Source: Myxococcota bacterium (GTDB lineage: Bacteria; Myxococcota_A; UBA796; UBA9615; JAKLKC01). From it: a DNA stretch of 64,000 nt. The notes beneath the pieces were generated by a model. The model was not told the origin of the DNA and did not search any database. It saw nothing but the letters and a program-made list of their open reading frames with translations. The DNA is taken from the NCBI GenBank assembly GCA_023150875.1, contig JAKLKC010000013.1, forward strand, positions 58,305-122,304, in the 5' to 3' direction. The position numbers and the translations under genes were made by a program. This document shows positions 53,764 to 62,147 of the stretch, one piece after another. Each line of letters starts with the position of its first letter. The first letter of the stretch is position 1.

Positions 53764-54594
53764 TCAGCTCTTTCCGACGTTCGCCCACCCCTCCATGGGG
53801 ATCCGGGGGGGCTCGCTCTCGGGGTCGCAGCGGTAGCCGGTGAAGTCCGTCACCCCCTCGGAGCGCAGGAAGTCCTCGTCGATGAGGGCGTGGCCGGTGA
53901 AGGAGCGGGGCTCCTTCGAGAAGATCCCCACCGCGGCGTCGGCCAGGATGTCGGACTTGCGCCACATGGCCGGCCCACCGAGGCCCCAGTTGATGGTGGC
54001 GTAGGACTCGATCATCGTCGCCGGCCACAGGGCGTTGCAGGCGACGTTCCGCTCGGCGACCTCGGCGGCGAGGCCGTGGGCGATCAGCGTCATGCCGAAC
54101 TTGGAGATCATGTAGGCGATCTTGAACCCGGCGACCTCGGGAAGGACCGGCGGGGACATCATCAGGATGTGGCCGTAGCCCTGCTCCACCATGTGGGGGA
54201 GCACCGCGCGGGTACACGAGAAGGCGCCCCGGGCGTTCACCCCCATCACCAGGTCGAAACGCTTCATGGGGGTGCTGAGCATGTCCTTCCAGAACAGGGC
54301 GCCGGCGTTGTTCACCAGGAAGTCGATCCGGCCGAACTCCGCCATGGTGCGCTCGGCCATCGCCTCCACGTTGGCGTCGTCCCGTACGTCGAGCTGGAAG
54401 GGCAGGGCGCGGACGCCCAGGGCCCGGACCTCCTCCGCGGCGTCGTAGATGGTGCCGGGCAGGCGGGGATCGGCCTCGACGGTCTTGGCGGCGACGACGA
54501 CGTGGCAGCCCTCCCGGGCGAGGGCGAGGGCGACGTTCCGTCCCACCCCGCGGCTGGCACCGGTGACGATGGCGACTCTTCCGGAGAAGCGCAT
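53764..54594 (-). CDS. Short-chain dehydrogenase/reductase (HSDL2-like)
   Basis: This 276-residue SDR has the Rossmann TGASRGVG at residues 11-18, NNAG in FLVNNAGALFWK, the catalytic Ser in MMSPP and Tyr-x3-Lys in AYMISKFG. The long C-terminal segment with WWP-like ALWPATMIESYAT matches HSDL2-type oxidoreductases. Substrate is unknown. NAD(P) use is inferred from family. The gene has a clear ATG with a GGAGG-like site upstream. Confidence 0.88.
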   Translation of the reverse strand: MRFSGRVAIVTGASRGVGRNVALALAREGCHVVVAAKTVEADPRLPGTIYDAAEEVRALGVRALPFQLDVRDDANVEAMAERTMAEFGRIDFLVNNAGALFWKDMLSTPMKRFDLVMGVNARGAFSCTRAVLPHMVEQGYGHILMMSPPVLPEVAGFKIAYMISKFGMTLIAHGLAAEVAERNVACNALWPATMIESYATINWGLGGPAMWRKSDILADAAVGIFSKEPRSFTGHALIDEDFLRSEGVTDFTGYRCDPESEPPRIPMEGWANVGKS

Positions 54595-54724
54595 GGGAGC
54601 CTCCTGTGATGGGTCCCGCGGCGCGGAACGGGACGGTCATCCTATTCAAGCGCGGGCGGGCTGGCCAGGGGCGGCGGTCGGACGGCGCCACGATCGGGGC
54701 ACCGCGCCCCCGAGCCGGTCCGCA

Positions 54725-54754
54725 TTGCTCCCCCGGCGGTCGGGGCCATAGACT
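54725..54754 (+). promoter_or_regulatory. Promoter-like pair upstream of the D-Ala-D-Ala carboxypeptidase
   Basis: TTGCTC (54725-54730) and TAGACT (54749-54754) are separated by 18 bp. The ATG at 54764 is only 9 bp after the -10 box, again implying a nearly leaderless mRNA. Confidence 0.4.
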
Positions 54755-54763
54755 CGGGCGGTC

Positions 54764-55843
54764 ATGCTCGGCCTCCCCCTCCTCGCCGCCCTGCTCCTCC
54801 TCGCCGGCTGCGGGCCCGACGCCCCCGCGGGCTCCCCCGGGGCCTCCCCCGGGACCGGCGGCGAGGCTTCCTCCGCCCCCGCCGACCTGCCCCCGGGCGT
54901 GCCCGAGGCGTCCCGGTCCACCCTGCTCCACCTCGCCCGGGCCGACGCCGACGCCTCCCGGACCCCCTTGCCCGCCTGGGAGGTCCCCGAAGCCGACGTG
55001 CCGCCGGGGGGCGGCCCGAAGATGCGCTCCCGGGCGTGGTACGTCGTGGAGGAGGCGACGGGGAAGGTGCTCGGCGCCCGGGACGCCGGCACGCCCCTCC
55101 CCATCGCCTCCATCACCAAGCTCATGGCGGCGATGGTGTGGGCGGACGCCGGGGTGGCCGACGACACGCCCGTCGAGATCCTGAGGGAAGACAAGGAGTT
55201 CATCCAGATCACCCGCTCCCGGCTCCGGGTCGGGGGGACCTACAGGGCCGGCGACCTGCTCCACTCGGCGCTGCTCAGCTCCGACAACCGGGCCACCGCG
55301 GCCCTCATGCGTTCCACCGGCCTCGACCGGCGGTGGTTCGCCTGGGCGATGGAGCGGCGCGCCCGGGCCCTCGGTCTGGACTCGGCCCGGTTCGGGGACC
55401 CGAGCGGCCTCGACCCCGGGAACGTCGCCTCCGCGCGGGACGCGGCGCTGCTCCTCCACGCAGCGGCGCGGCACCCCCGCCTCGCCCCGGTGCTCGCCGC
55501 GGTGGAGCACCGCTACTCCCGCCTCGATAAAGAGGGCGTGTTCATCACCGCCCGCTCCTCGAACCGCCTCGCCCGGGGGGGCTCGTGGTCCGTGCTGGCG
55601 TCCAAGACCGGCTACACCGACGTCGCCGGCTCCTGCCTCGTCATGCGGACCCGCCTCGGGGACGGCCGGGCCGTCACCCTGGCCCTCCTGGGGGCCCAGG
55701 GCGTCCTGTCGCGCTACGGCGACGCGGCGCGGCTGCGGGCCTGGATGGAGAAGCTCCCCGAGGGCGAGGAGGCCCGCCTCGCCGCAGGTGGCGGGCCCGG
55801 CGAGGACGACGCCGAGGAGGCGGGGGCGGGCGACGCCCTCTGA
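54764..55843 (+). CDS. D-alanyl-D-alanine carboxypeptidase (S11), lipoprotein
   Basis: This 359-residue protein has lipobox LAGC (Cys16), a Pro/Ser-rich linker, then the S11 active site: Ser116-I-T-Lys119, Ser173-Asp174-Asn175 and Lys281-Thr-Gly. It trims the terminal D-Ala from peptidoglycan stem peptides, as PBP5/PBP7 do. Anchoring through a lipid instead of a C-terminal amphipathic helix is unusual for the family. The transcript may be nearly leaderless from the adjacent promoter-like pair. The C-terminus is Gly/Glu-rich. Confidence 0.88.
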   Translation: MLGLPLLAALLLLAGCGPDAPAGSPGASPGTGGEASSAPADLPPGVPEASRSTLLHLARADADASRTPLPAWEVPEADVPPGGGPKMRSRAWYVVEEATGKVLGARDAGTPLPIASITKLMAAMVWADAGVADDTPVEILREDKEFIQITRSRLRVGGTYRAGDLLHSALLSSDNRATAALMRSTGLDRRWFAWAMERRARALGLDSARFGDPSGLDPGNVASARDAALLLHAAARHPRLAPVLAAVEHRYSRLDKEGVFITARSSNRLARGGSWSVLASKTGYTDVAGSCLVMRTRLGDGRAVTLALLGAQGVLSRYGDAARLRAWMEKLPEGEEARLAAGGGPGEDDAEEAGAGDAL

Positions 55844-55962
55844 CCGCCTGGCCCGGCTTCACACTTCTTCACGTCCGCGAAGAACTCCGGAAAGAACGGC
55901 GCCCCATCCTCCATCCCATCGGAGCGCGGCGACGGACGCCGCCTCCCCGAGGAGGACGAACG

Positions 55963-56532
55963 ATGAGCGACGCCGACACCACCGGAGCCCACCCCAGCGA
56001 CGAGACTTCCCCCCACCCCGGACGCCCCTGCCCCGGCGGTCGCCGCCGCCGCTTCGGCCTGCCCGCCGTGATGCTGGCCGCGGTGGCGGGCTTCGCCTGC
56101 GCCACCGCCCTCGGCGCCGTGGGGAGCGTCATCGCCGACGGGGGACCGGGCTTCTTCGGGGGCCACTGCGCCCGTGGCGACAAGGACCCGGAGGCGGTGA
56201 AGCGGCACATCGGCCGTGGCGCCGGCTGGGCCCTGGACCGGATCGACGCCACCGACGCCCAGCGCGACGCCGTGCTGGCGGAGGTGGACGCCCTGGCGGA
56301 CGACGTGCTCGCCCGTCGCGACGACCGCGACCGCCTGCGGGACGCCCTCCGGGACGCCCTGACCGCCGACCGGGTGGACCCCGCCGAGCTGGAGAAGCTC
56401 AGGGCCGAGGCCCTCTCCCTCGCCGACGACGCCTCCCGGGACGCCCTGCCCCGGCTCGTGCGGATCGCCGGCACCCTCACCCCCGAGCAGCGCGCCGACC
56501 TCGCCGAGCAGGCCCGGCGGTTCCACCGCTGA
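55963..56532 (+). CDS. CpxP/Spy-like periplasmic protein (heavy-metal sensor type)
   Basis: This 189-residue protein has one N-terminal hydrophobic segment (LPAVMLAAVAGFACATALG) and a helical domain. DAQRDAVLAEVDALADDV and LTPEQRADLAEQARRFHR match the LTxxQ helix motif of the Spy/CpxP family. It precedes an OmpR-type regulator and histidine kinase with the same orientation, the CpxP-CpxR-CpxA arrangement. It probably senses periplasmic misfolding or metals and restrains the kinase. GAGGAGG precedes the ATG. Confidence 0.8.
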   Translation: MSDADTTGAHPSDETSPHPGRPCPGGRRRRFGLPAVMLAAVAGFACATALGAVGSVIADGGPGFFGGHCARGDKDPEAVKRHIGRGAGWALDRIDATDAQRDAVLAEVDALADDVLARRDDRDRLRDALRDALTADRVDPAELEKLRAEALSLADDASRDALPRLVRIAGTLTPEQRADLAEQARRFHR

Positions 56533-56630
56533 GTCCCCTCGCCGTGCCCGCCGTCGGTCCCCGGGGGCCGACGGCGGCCCCGGGATGGGTTAGCCTCCCG
56601 CCCGCGGGCGGCGTCCCGCGTCGGGGCCCC

Positions 56631-57332
56631 ATGTCCAACCAGCGGATCCTGATCATCGACGACGACGACCGGCTGGCGGCGCTGCTCGCGGAGTACCTCA
56701 CCGCCCGCGGGATCGCCGTGGACCGCCGCGGCGACGGCCACGGGGGCCTGGCCGCCCTGCGCCGCGGTCCCTACGACGCCGTCGTCCTCGACGTGATGCT
56801 CCCCGATCTCGACGGGTTCGAGGTGCTGCGCCGCCTAAGGGCGACCTCGGACGTGCCGGTGCTGATGCTCACCGCCCGGGGGGAAGAGACCGACCGGATC
56901 GTCGGCCTGGAGCTGGGCGCCGACGACTACCTGCCCAAGCCCTTCAACCCCCGCGAGCTCCTCGCCCGACTGCGGGCGGTGCTCCGGCGCGCGCGCCCGG
57001 GGACCGAGGGGCGCCCCGCCGTGCTCCGCTTCGGCCGCCTGGAGATCGACCGGGACGCCCGGGTCGCCCGGCTGGACGGTCGGCCCCGGGACCTCACCGG
57101 CCACCAGTTCGACCTGCTGCTGGCCCTCGCCGAGAGCGCCGGCCGCGCGCTGAGCCGCGACCAGCTCATGGAGAAGGTGCGGGGGGACGCCCTCGCCGCC
57201 TTCGACCGGAGCATCGACGTCCACGTCTCGCGGATCCGCGCCGAGATCGAGGACGATCCCCGCCACCCCCGGCGGATCCTCACCCTCCGGGGCGTGGGCT
57301 ACCTGTTCACCCGCGACCCCGAGGGGGGCTGA
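56631..57332 (+). CDS. OmpR-family response regulator (CpxR-like)
   Basis: This 233-residue protein has a receiver domain (ILIIDDDDRLAALL, phospho-acceptor Asp54 in VVLDVMLPD, Lys in YLPKPF) and an OmpR-type winged helix (LTGHQFDLLLALAE, DRSIDVHVSRIRAEIE, RGVGYLF). Its TGA overlaps the kinase ATG by TGATG, coupling the pair. The neighbouring LTxxQ protein suggests an envelope-stress regulon. The leader is about 35 nt past a TAGCCT box at 56591-56596. Confidence 0.93.
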   Translation: MSNQRILIIDDDDRLAALLAEYLTARGIAVDRRGDGHGGLAALRRGPYDAVVLDVMLPDLDGFEVLRRLRATSDVPVLMLTARGEETDRIVGLELGADDYLPKPFNPRELLARLRAVLRRARPGTEGRPAVLRFGRLEIDRDARVARLDGRPRDLTGHQFDLLLALAESAGRALSRDQLMEKVRGDALAAFDRSIDVHVSRIRAEIEDDPRHPRRILTLRGVGYLFTRDPEGG

Positions 57333-58681
57333 TGCGCCCCCGCCTCTTCGCCCAGATCTACTTCGCCTTCCTGGGGATCGCGGTGCTTTGCGTGGTGAGC
57401 GGGGCCGTGGTGTTCGCCCGGTTCGGGGATCGCTGGGCCGACGGCGAGGTGCCGCGTCCCCTCACCCGGGCGGCGGTCCTGCTGGGGGACACCCTCCCCT
57501 CCGCCGATGCGCCGCGGGGGACCCTCGAACGGGCGCTCCAAGCCCGGGCCGGCGACCTCGGGTTGCGCCTCACCGTGCGGGATCGCCGCGGGCGCCTCCT
57601 CGCCGCGGCCGGCGCCCCCCTCCCCTTCGTCGCCGCCCCCGGCGGGACCGCCCACTGGGTCCACGACCACCGGAGCACCGCCGTCTCCGTGCCCCTCCCC
57701 GACGGGCGGTGGCTCCAGGCCTCCCCGGCCTGGTCGGCGTGGCGCACCCATCGCAAGGGCCGCTTCCACGTCGCCCTGCTGGTGGTCGCCGCCGTCGTCG
57801 CCGCCGGCTGCTGGCCCCTGGCCCGGCGGATCACCCGCCGCCTGGAGGCCCTGCGGGCGGGGGTGGAGGACCTGGGAGCGGGGGCCCTGGACCGCAGGGT
57901 CCCCGTGGAGGGCCGGGACGAGGTCGCCGACCTGGCCCGGAGCTTCAACGCCGCCGCCGACCGGATCCAGCGCCTGGTGGAGGCCCAGCGCCGGGTGCTG
58001 GCCTCGGCCTCCCACGAGCTGCGCTCCCCCCTGGCCCGCCTGCGGATCGCCCTGGAGATGCTGGCCGACGAAGACGCAGGGGCCCGCCCCGATCCCGAAG
58101 CCGCCGCCCGGCGCCGACGCCTGGGGGACGAGGCGGAGCGGGACGTCGCCGAGCTGGACGCCCTCATCGGCGACCTGCTGCTGGCCGCCCGCCTGGAGGC
58201 GCAGGGCCCCGGGGGCGAGGCGGCGACCGTCGACCTCCACGCGCTGCTGGCCGAGGAGGCGGCCCGGGTGGGGGCGGACGTGTCGGGGGAGCCCTCGCCG
58301 GTGCGAGGAGATCCCCGGGCCCTGCGGCGCATGGTCCGGAACCTCCTGGAGAACGCGGCCCGCCACGGGGGCGGGCAGGGGATCGAGGCGTCGGTGGAGT
58401 CCTTGCCCGGTGGGGGGTTCCGCGTCGTGGTCGCCGACCGCGGACCGGGAGTGCCGGCGCAGGAGAGGGAGCGGATCTTCGAACCGTTCTACCGTCCCGC
58501 CGGCCACCGGGAGGGGGCCGACGGTGGGGTGGGGCTGGGCCTGGCCCTGGTGCGGGAGGTCGCCTCGCGCCACGGGGGCGCCGCCCGCTGCCTCCCCCGG
58601 GACGGGGGTGGCACCCGGTTCGAGGTGGAGGTGAGGGGCCTTCCGGGCCCGGGACCGACGGCTGGGACCGGAGCGGCCTAG
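57332..58681 (+). CDS. Envelope-stress sensor histidine kinase (CpxA-like)
   Basis: This 449-residue protein has an N-terminal TM helix (QIYFAFLGIAVLCVVSGAVVFA), an about 100-residue periplasmic loop, a second TM (FHVALLVVAAVVAAGCWPLA) and a HAMP. The H-box SASHELRSPLARLR lies near residue 228, with N-box NLLENAARHG, G1 DRGPGV and G2 GVGLGLALV. It starts on the TGATG overlap with the regulator. A Pro-rich end overlaps the convergent TetR gene by 4 bp. Confidence 0.93.
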   Translation: MRPRLFAQIYFAFLGIAVLCVVSGAVVFARFGDRWADGEVPRPLTRAAVLLGDTLPSADAPRGTLERALQARAGDLGLRLTVRDRRGRLLAAAGAPLPFVAAPGGTAHWVHDHRSTAVSVPLPDGRWLQASPAWSAWRTHRKGRFHVALLVVAAVVAAGCWPLARRITRRLEALRAGVEDLGAGALDRRVPVEGRDEVADLARSFNAAADRIQRLVEAQRRVLASASHELRSPLARLRIALEMLADEDAGARPDPEAAARRRRLGDEAERDVAELDALIGDLLLAARLEAQGPGGEAATVDLHALLAEEAARVGADVSGEPSPVRGDPRALRRMVRNLLENAARHGGGQGIEASVESLPGGGFRVVVADRGPGVPAQERERIFEPFYRPAGHREGADGGVGLGLALVREVASRHGGAARCLPRDGGGTRFEVEVRGLPGPGPTAGTGAA

Positions 58682-59364
58682 CCCGGCCGCCCTCCGTCCG
58701 CCCGCAGCCCTTCCAGGACCATGGAGATCAGCTCTCCCGGGACCGCCAGGGGGGACAGGTCCGACTCCTCGGAGAGGATGGCGAAGGCGAGCCGCTCCAC
58801 CGCGCCTATCACCGCCAGGGCGCTGACCCGCGGGTCCAGGGGGCGCAGCAGGCCGTGGCGGTGGGCCACCCGGGTCAGCTCCACGGCCTCCCGCGTCACC
58901 GCGTCGGAGAGCTCCCGCACGGGCCGCCGGGCGCCCCGGGAGGGCCCGCGACCCTCCTGGAGGTAGAGGCGCACGAGATCGGGCTCCGCCGCCAGCGCCC
59001 GGGCGAGGTCCGCGGCCAGCCCCTCGTACGCGGCCCTCAGGTCCCCGGGCGCCCCCGCCGCCCCGAGGGCCTCACCGCACCGCGCGAACGCTCCCCCGAC
59101 CTCCCTCCCCACCCGGGCGAACAGAGAGGCCACCAGGGCGTCCTTCCCCGAAAAGTATCGGTAGAACGAGCCCTTGGCGATCCCCGCCGCGGCGGCGATC
59201 TCGCCGATGGTCACCGCCTCGATCCCTCGGTCCAGGAAGAGGGCCGTCGCCGCGGCGCTCAGGGACTCGGTCCTCCGGCGGCGGTTGGTCTCCCGCCGTC
59301 CCCCCTGGGGACCGGGCCGCCGCCGCGGCCCCCCGCCTCCCGCTTCCCGCCCCGGGGCCGTCAC
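58678..59364 (-). CDS. TetR-family transcriptional regulator
   Basis: About 228 residues from a GTG at 59364, preceded by GGAGGACGG; a longer ATG frame to 59403 is unlikely. The TetR HTH (TALFLDRGIEAVTIGEIAAAAGIAKGSFYRYF) lies near residues 40-70. The ligand domain is helical and unrelated to well-known members. The target is unknown, and no adjacent efflux or metabolic gene suggests it. Confidence 0.88.
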   Translation of the reverse strand: MTAPGREAGGGGPRRRPGPQGGRRETNRRRRTESLSAAATALFLDRGIEAVTIGEIAAAAGIAKGSFYRYFSGKDALVASLFARVGREVGGAFARCGEALGAAGAPGDLRAAYEGLAADLARALAAEPDLVRLYLQEGRGPSRGARRPVRELSDAVTREAVELTRVAHRHGLLRPLDPRVSALAVIGAVERLAFAILSEESDLSPLAVPGELISMVLEGLRADGGRPG

Positions 59365-59451
59365 CCGTCCTCCAGAACCGCGACCATGGGGGCACGATAT
59401 CACCCATCGCGCCGGGCGAGGCGCCGGTGGGGGCCGCCCGCTCCCCGGCCC

Positions 59452-61920
59452 TCACGCCAGGCCGAGGCCGCCCAGCTCGAAGAGCAGGTCCATCGCCCGG
59501 GCCTCCCCCAGGGCATCGCCGGCGATCCGCGCCGCCTCCACCCCCAGCAGCGCGCACTCCTCGGCCCCCCGCCGGTCCCCCATGCGGCGGAGCGACGCCG
59601 CCGCGCGGCGCCAGTAGCGCCCCGCGCTCCGGTGCTCCCCCGCCTCCGACAGCAGGCGCGCCGCCCAGCGGGGGTCGATGTCCGCGGTCCGCCCCTCCAC
59701 CCGTCCCTCGCCGCCCGCGTCGTCCAGCAGGGCCCGCACCACCCGCCCCCGCACCCGCTCCAGCTCCGCGGGAGCCAGGGTGCCCCGCAGGCGCTCGGCG
59801 AGCCCCTCGTCGCGGAAGCCCGCGCACTCCGCGTCCGGCCCCCGCCTCTCCTCCACCACGCCCCCCTCCTCCGCCTGCTCCAGGTGGTCCAGCAGGGTCC
59901 ACGGGTCCTCCCCCGTGGCGACCGCCAACAGCTCGAAGGAGAAACGCGGCCCCAGCAGGGACGCCGCTCGCAGGGTCCGCTGCACGTCCGGGGGCAGGCG
60001 CAGCAGCCGCATCCTCTCCGTCCTCTTGAGCCCGGATCCCGTCCCCCCCCATGCCGGCGCCCCGTCCTCGCTGCCGGGCTCCGGCGCGGCCGCTTCCCAC
60101 CCTTCCACCGGCGCCAGCCTGCCGGCCACCCCCATGCGGAGCCGCCCCCGCCGGAGCCACTCCCGGACGCCCTCCAGCGCGTCCCGGGGCAGACCGCCGC
60201 TCCGGGCGTGGAGGTGCCAGGCCGCCGCCGCGCCCTCCGGGGACGGCTCGAACCACTCCGCCAGCTCCCCCGGCCGCAGCGGGCGCAGGGGGATCGGGCG
60301 CACCCCCACCGGCCCCGAGGCGGCGCTCATCCGGCGGACCAGCCGCTCGTCCCGGGCGCTGACCACGATCAGGAGGGGCAGGTCCCCCTGGGGTGCGGGC
60401 ACCGCCCGGGTGGCCAGCCGGACCACCAGGTCCCGGCTGGCCCGATCCGCCCGGTCGAGGTCGTCGAAGACCAGGGCGAGGGGCCCCTCGGCGGCGGCGA
60501 GGATCATGTGCACCACCAGCTCTTCGAACGCCGCCTCCCTGTGGGCCCGAGCCTCGGCCAGGGTGTGGGTCCCCCGGGGCGCATCGTCCCGGGCGCCGGC
60601 CCCCGATCCCGAGGTCCGGCCGGCGAGCAGGACCTTCAGCAGCTCCGCTTCGGCGGGGCCGACGGGGTGGGCTCCGGCGCCGAAGAGCTCCCCCAGCACC
60701 GGCAGCGCCGCCGAGTACGACCCGCTCGCCCACTCCCCCGGCCGGGCCTCCACGCACCGGATCCCGCGGCGCCGGGCCAGGCGGCACGCCTCGGCCACGA
60801 TGCGGGTCTTGCCGGTGCCCGCCTCCCCGACGACACAGACCACCCGGGATCGCCCGCGGCCCACGTCGTCCAGCGCCCTCTCGATCCGCGCCCGCTCCGC
60901 TCCCCGCCCCACCAGCGGCAGCGACGCCGTCGTCCCGGGGAACGAGGGGGAGCCCGCCGCTCCCGTCCCGTCCCCGGATGTGGGGGGAGCCAGGCTGCCC
61001 AGGCGTTGGAGCACCTCCCCCGCGTCGGCGGGGCGCCGCTCCTTGCGCTTCTCCAGCAGGTGCAGGAGGAGCTGGGCGAGACCTTCGTCCAGGTCCGGCA
61101 CCTCCAGGCGCGGGTCCCGGGGGCGCGCGAAGAGGTGCTGGTGCATCAGCACCGGCGCCGGCCCGTCGGGGTAGGGGTAGTCCCCCGTGACCAGCTCGTA
61201 CAGGAGGATCCCCACCGAGTACAGGTCGGAGCGCAGGTCCACCTCCTCGCCGCTGACCTGCTCGGGCGCCATGTAGCGCACCGTGCCCACCGCCGTGCCG
61301 GCGTCCGTCGCCGCGTCCGCCCCCAGGCGCCACGCCAGCCCGAAGTCGAGCAGGCGCACCACCCCCCTCCGGTCGACGAACACGTTGCCTGGCTTGAGGT
61401 CCCGGTGGACGATCCCCTCGCCGTGGATCTGCTGGAGGGCCGAGAGGAGCTGCACCGCGTAGGGGGCGATCTCGGGCCACGCCACGGGCCCTTCGCCGCG
61501 ACCCCGCCGCGCCACCAGGTCCAACGGCAGCCCGTCCACCAGCTCCATGGCCAGCCAGGGGGCCCCCCGGTGGTAGCCGGTGCCGTGGAGGGCCACCACG
61601 TGGGGGGTCCGCAGGGCCCGCAGCGCCATGTGTTCCCGCTGGAAGCGGACGATGTCCCGCTCCCCGACGCGGGTGAGCACCTTCAGGGCGATGGGGACGT
61701 CCTCGGGCTCGTCCATCGCCCGGAACACCACCCCCACGCCCCCCCGTCCGATCTGGCGGACCACCCGATATCGCCCGCCGACCAGCTCGCCGGCCTCCGG
61801 CAGGCTCGGCGGCGCCACGCCGCGCCCGTCCTCCACCGTCGGCTGGGTGATCGCCAGCGACGGATCCCCGACCGCCTGTTGCTCTTCGCCGCGCCGCACC
61901 CGCCGCCGCCCCCGTGCCAT
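59452..61920 (-). CDS. Serine/threonine protein kinase fused to AAA/NACHT-like ATPase
   Basis: This 822-residue protein from the ATG at 61920 has a PknB-type kinase: IGRGGVGVVF at 57-66, Lys80, HRDLKPGN at 172-179 and DFG at 192-194. The second half is an ATPase with Walker A GEAGTGKT at 365-372 and Walker B LALVFDDLDRAD, followed by helical repeats ending in SAGRYWRRAAASLRRMG. Kinase-ATPase-TPR fusions of this type are common in myxobacteria-like bacteria. No transmembrane segment is visible, so it is probably cytoplasmic. The upstream frame is shadow. Confidence 0.9.
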   Translation of the reverse strand: MARGRRRVRRGEEQQAVGDPSLAITQPTVEDGRGVAPPSLPEAGELVGGRYRVVRQIGRGGVGVVFRAMDEPEDVPIALKVLTRVGERDIVRFQREHMALRALRTPHVVALHGTGYHRGAPWLAMELVDGLPLDLVARRGRGEGPVAWPEIAPYAVQLLSALQQIHGEGIVHRDLKPGNVFVDRRGVVRLLDFGLAWRLGADAATDAGTAVGTVRYMAPEQVSGEEVDLRSDLYSVGILLYELVTGDYPYPDGPAPVLMHQHLFARPRDPRLEVPDLDEGLAQLLLHLLEKRKERRPADAGEVLQRLGSLAPPTSGDGTGAAGSPSFPGTTASLPLVGRGAERARIERALDDVGRGRSRVVCVVGEAGTGKTRIVAEACRLARRRGIRCVEARPGEWASGSYSAALPVLGELFGAGAHPVGPAEAELLKVLLAGRTSGSGAGARDDAPRGTHTLAEARAHREAAFEELVVHMILAAAEGPLALVFDDLDRADRASRDLVVRLATRAVPAPQGDLPLLIVVSARDERLVRRMSAASGPVGVRPIPLRPLRPGELAEWFEPSPEGAAAAWHLHARSGGLPRDALEGVREWLRRGRLRMGVAGRLAPVEGWEAAAPEPGSEDGAPAWGGTGSGLKRTERMRLLRLPPDVQRTLRAASLLGPRFSFELLAVATGEDPWTLLDHLEQAEEGGVVEERRGPDAECAGFRDEGLAERLRGTLAPAELERVRGRVVRALLDDAGGEGRVEGRTADIDPRWAARLLSEAGEHRSAGRYWRRAAASLRRMGDRRGAEECALLGVEAARIAGDALGEARAMDLLFELGGLGLA

Positions 61921-62147
61921 CGGCCCCTTCCGCAAGGCCGGTGCCAAGCCGGGATGGCCGGAGGGCGGCGCCCCGGGCCTCGCCGCGCCGCACTCGGCGC
62001 GGACTTCCCATGACCGTGCACGGGGGGAACGGACAGTACGTGCACGCCCGTGAACCTCGTGCACGCCTCCCCGCCGGGTGGCGCCGGGCGGGGACCGCGG
62101 GCGTGGTAGGATCGGCGGGCCCCGTTCCCCCCCCGGGGAGGCAAGGA

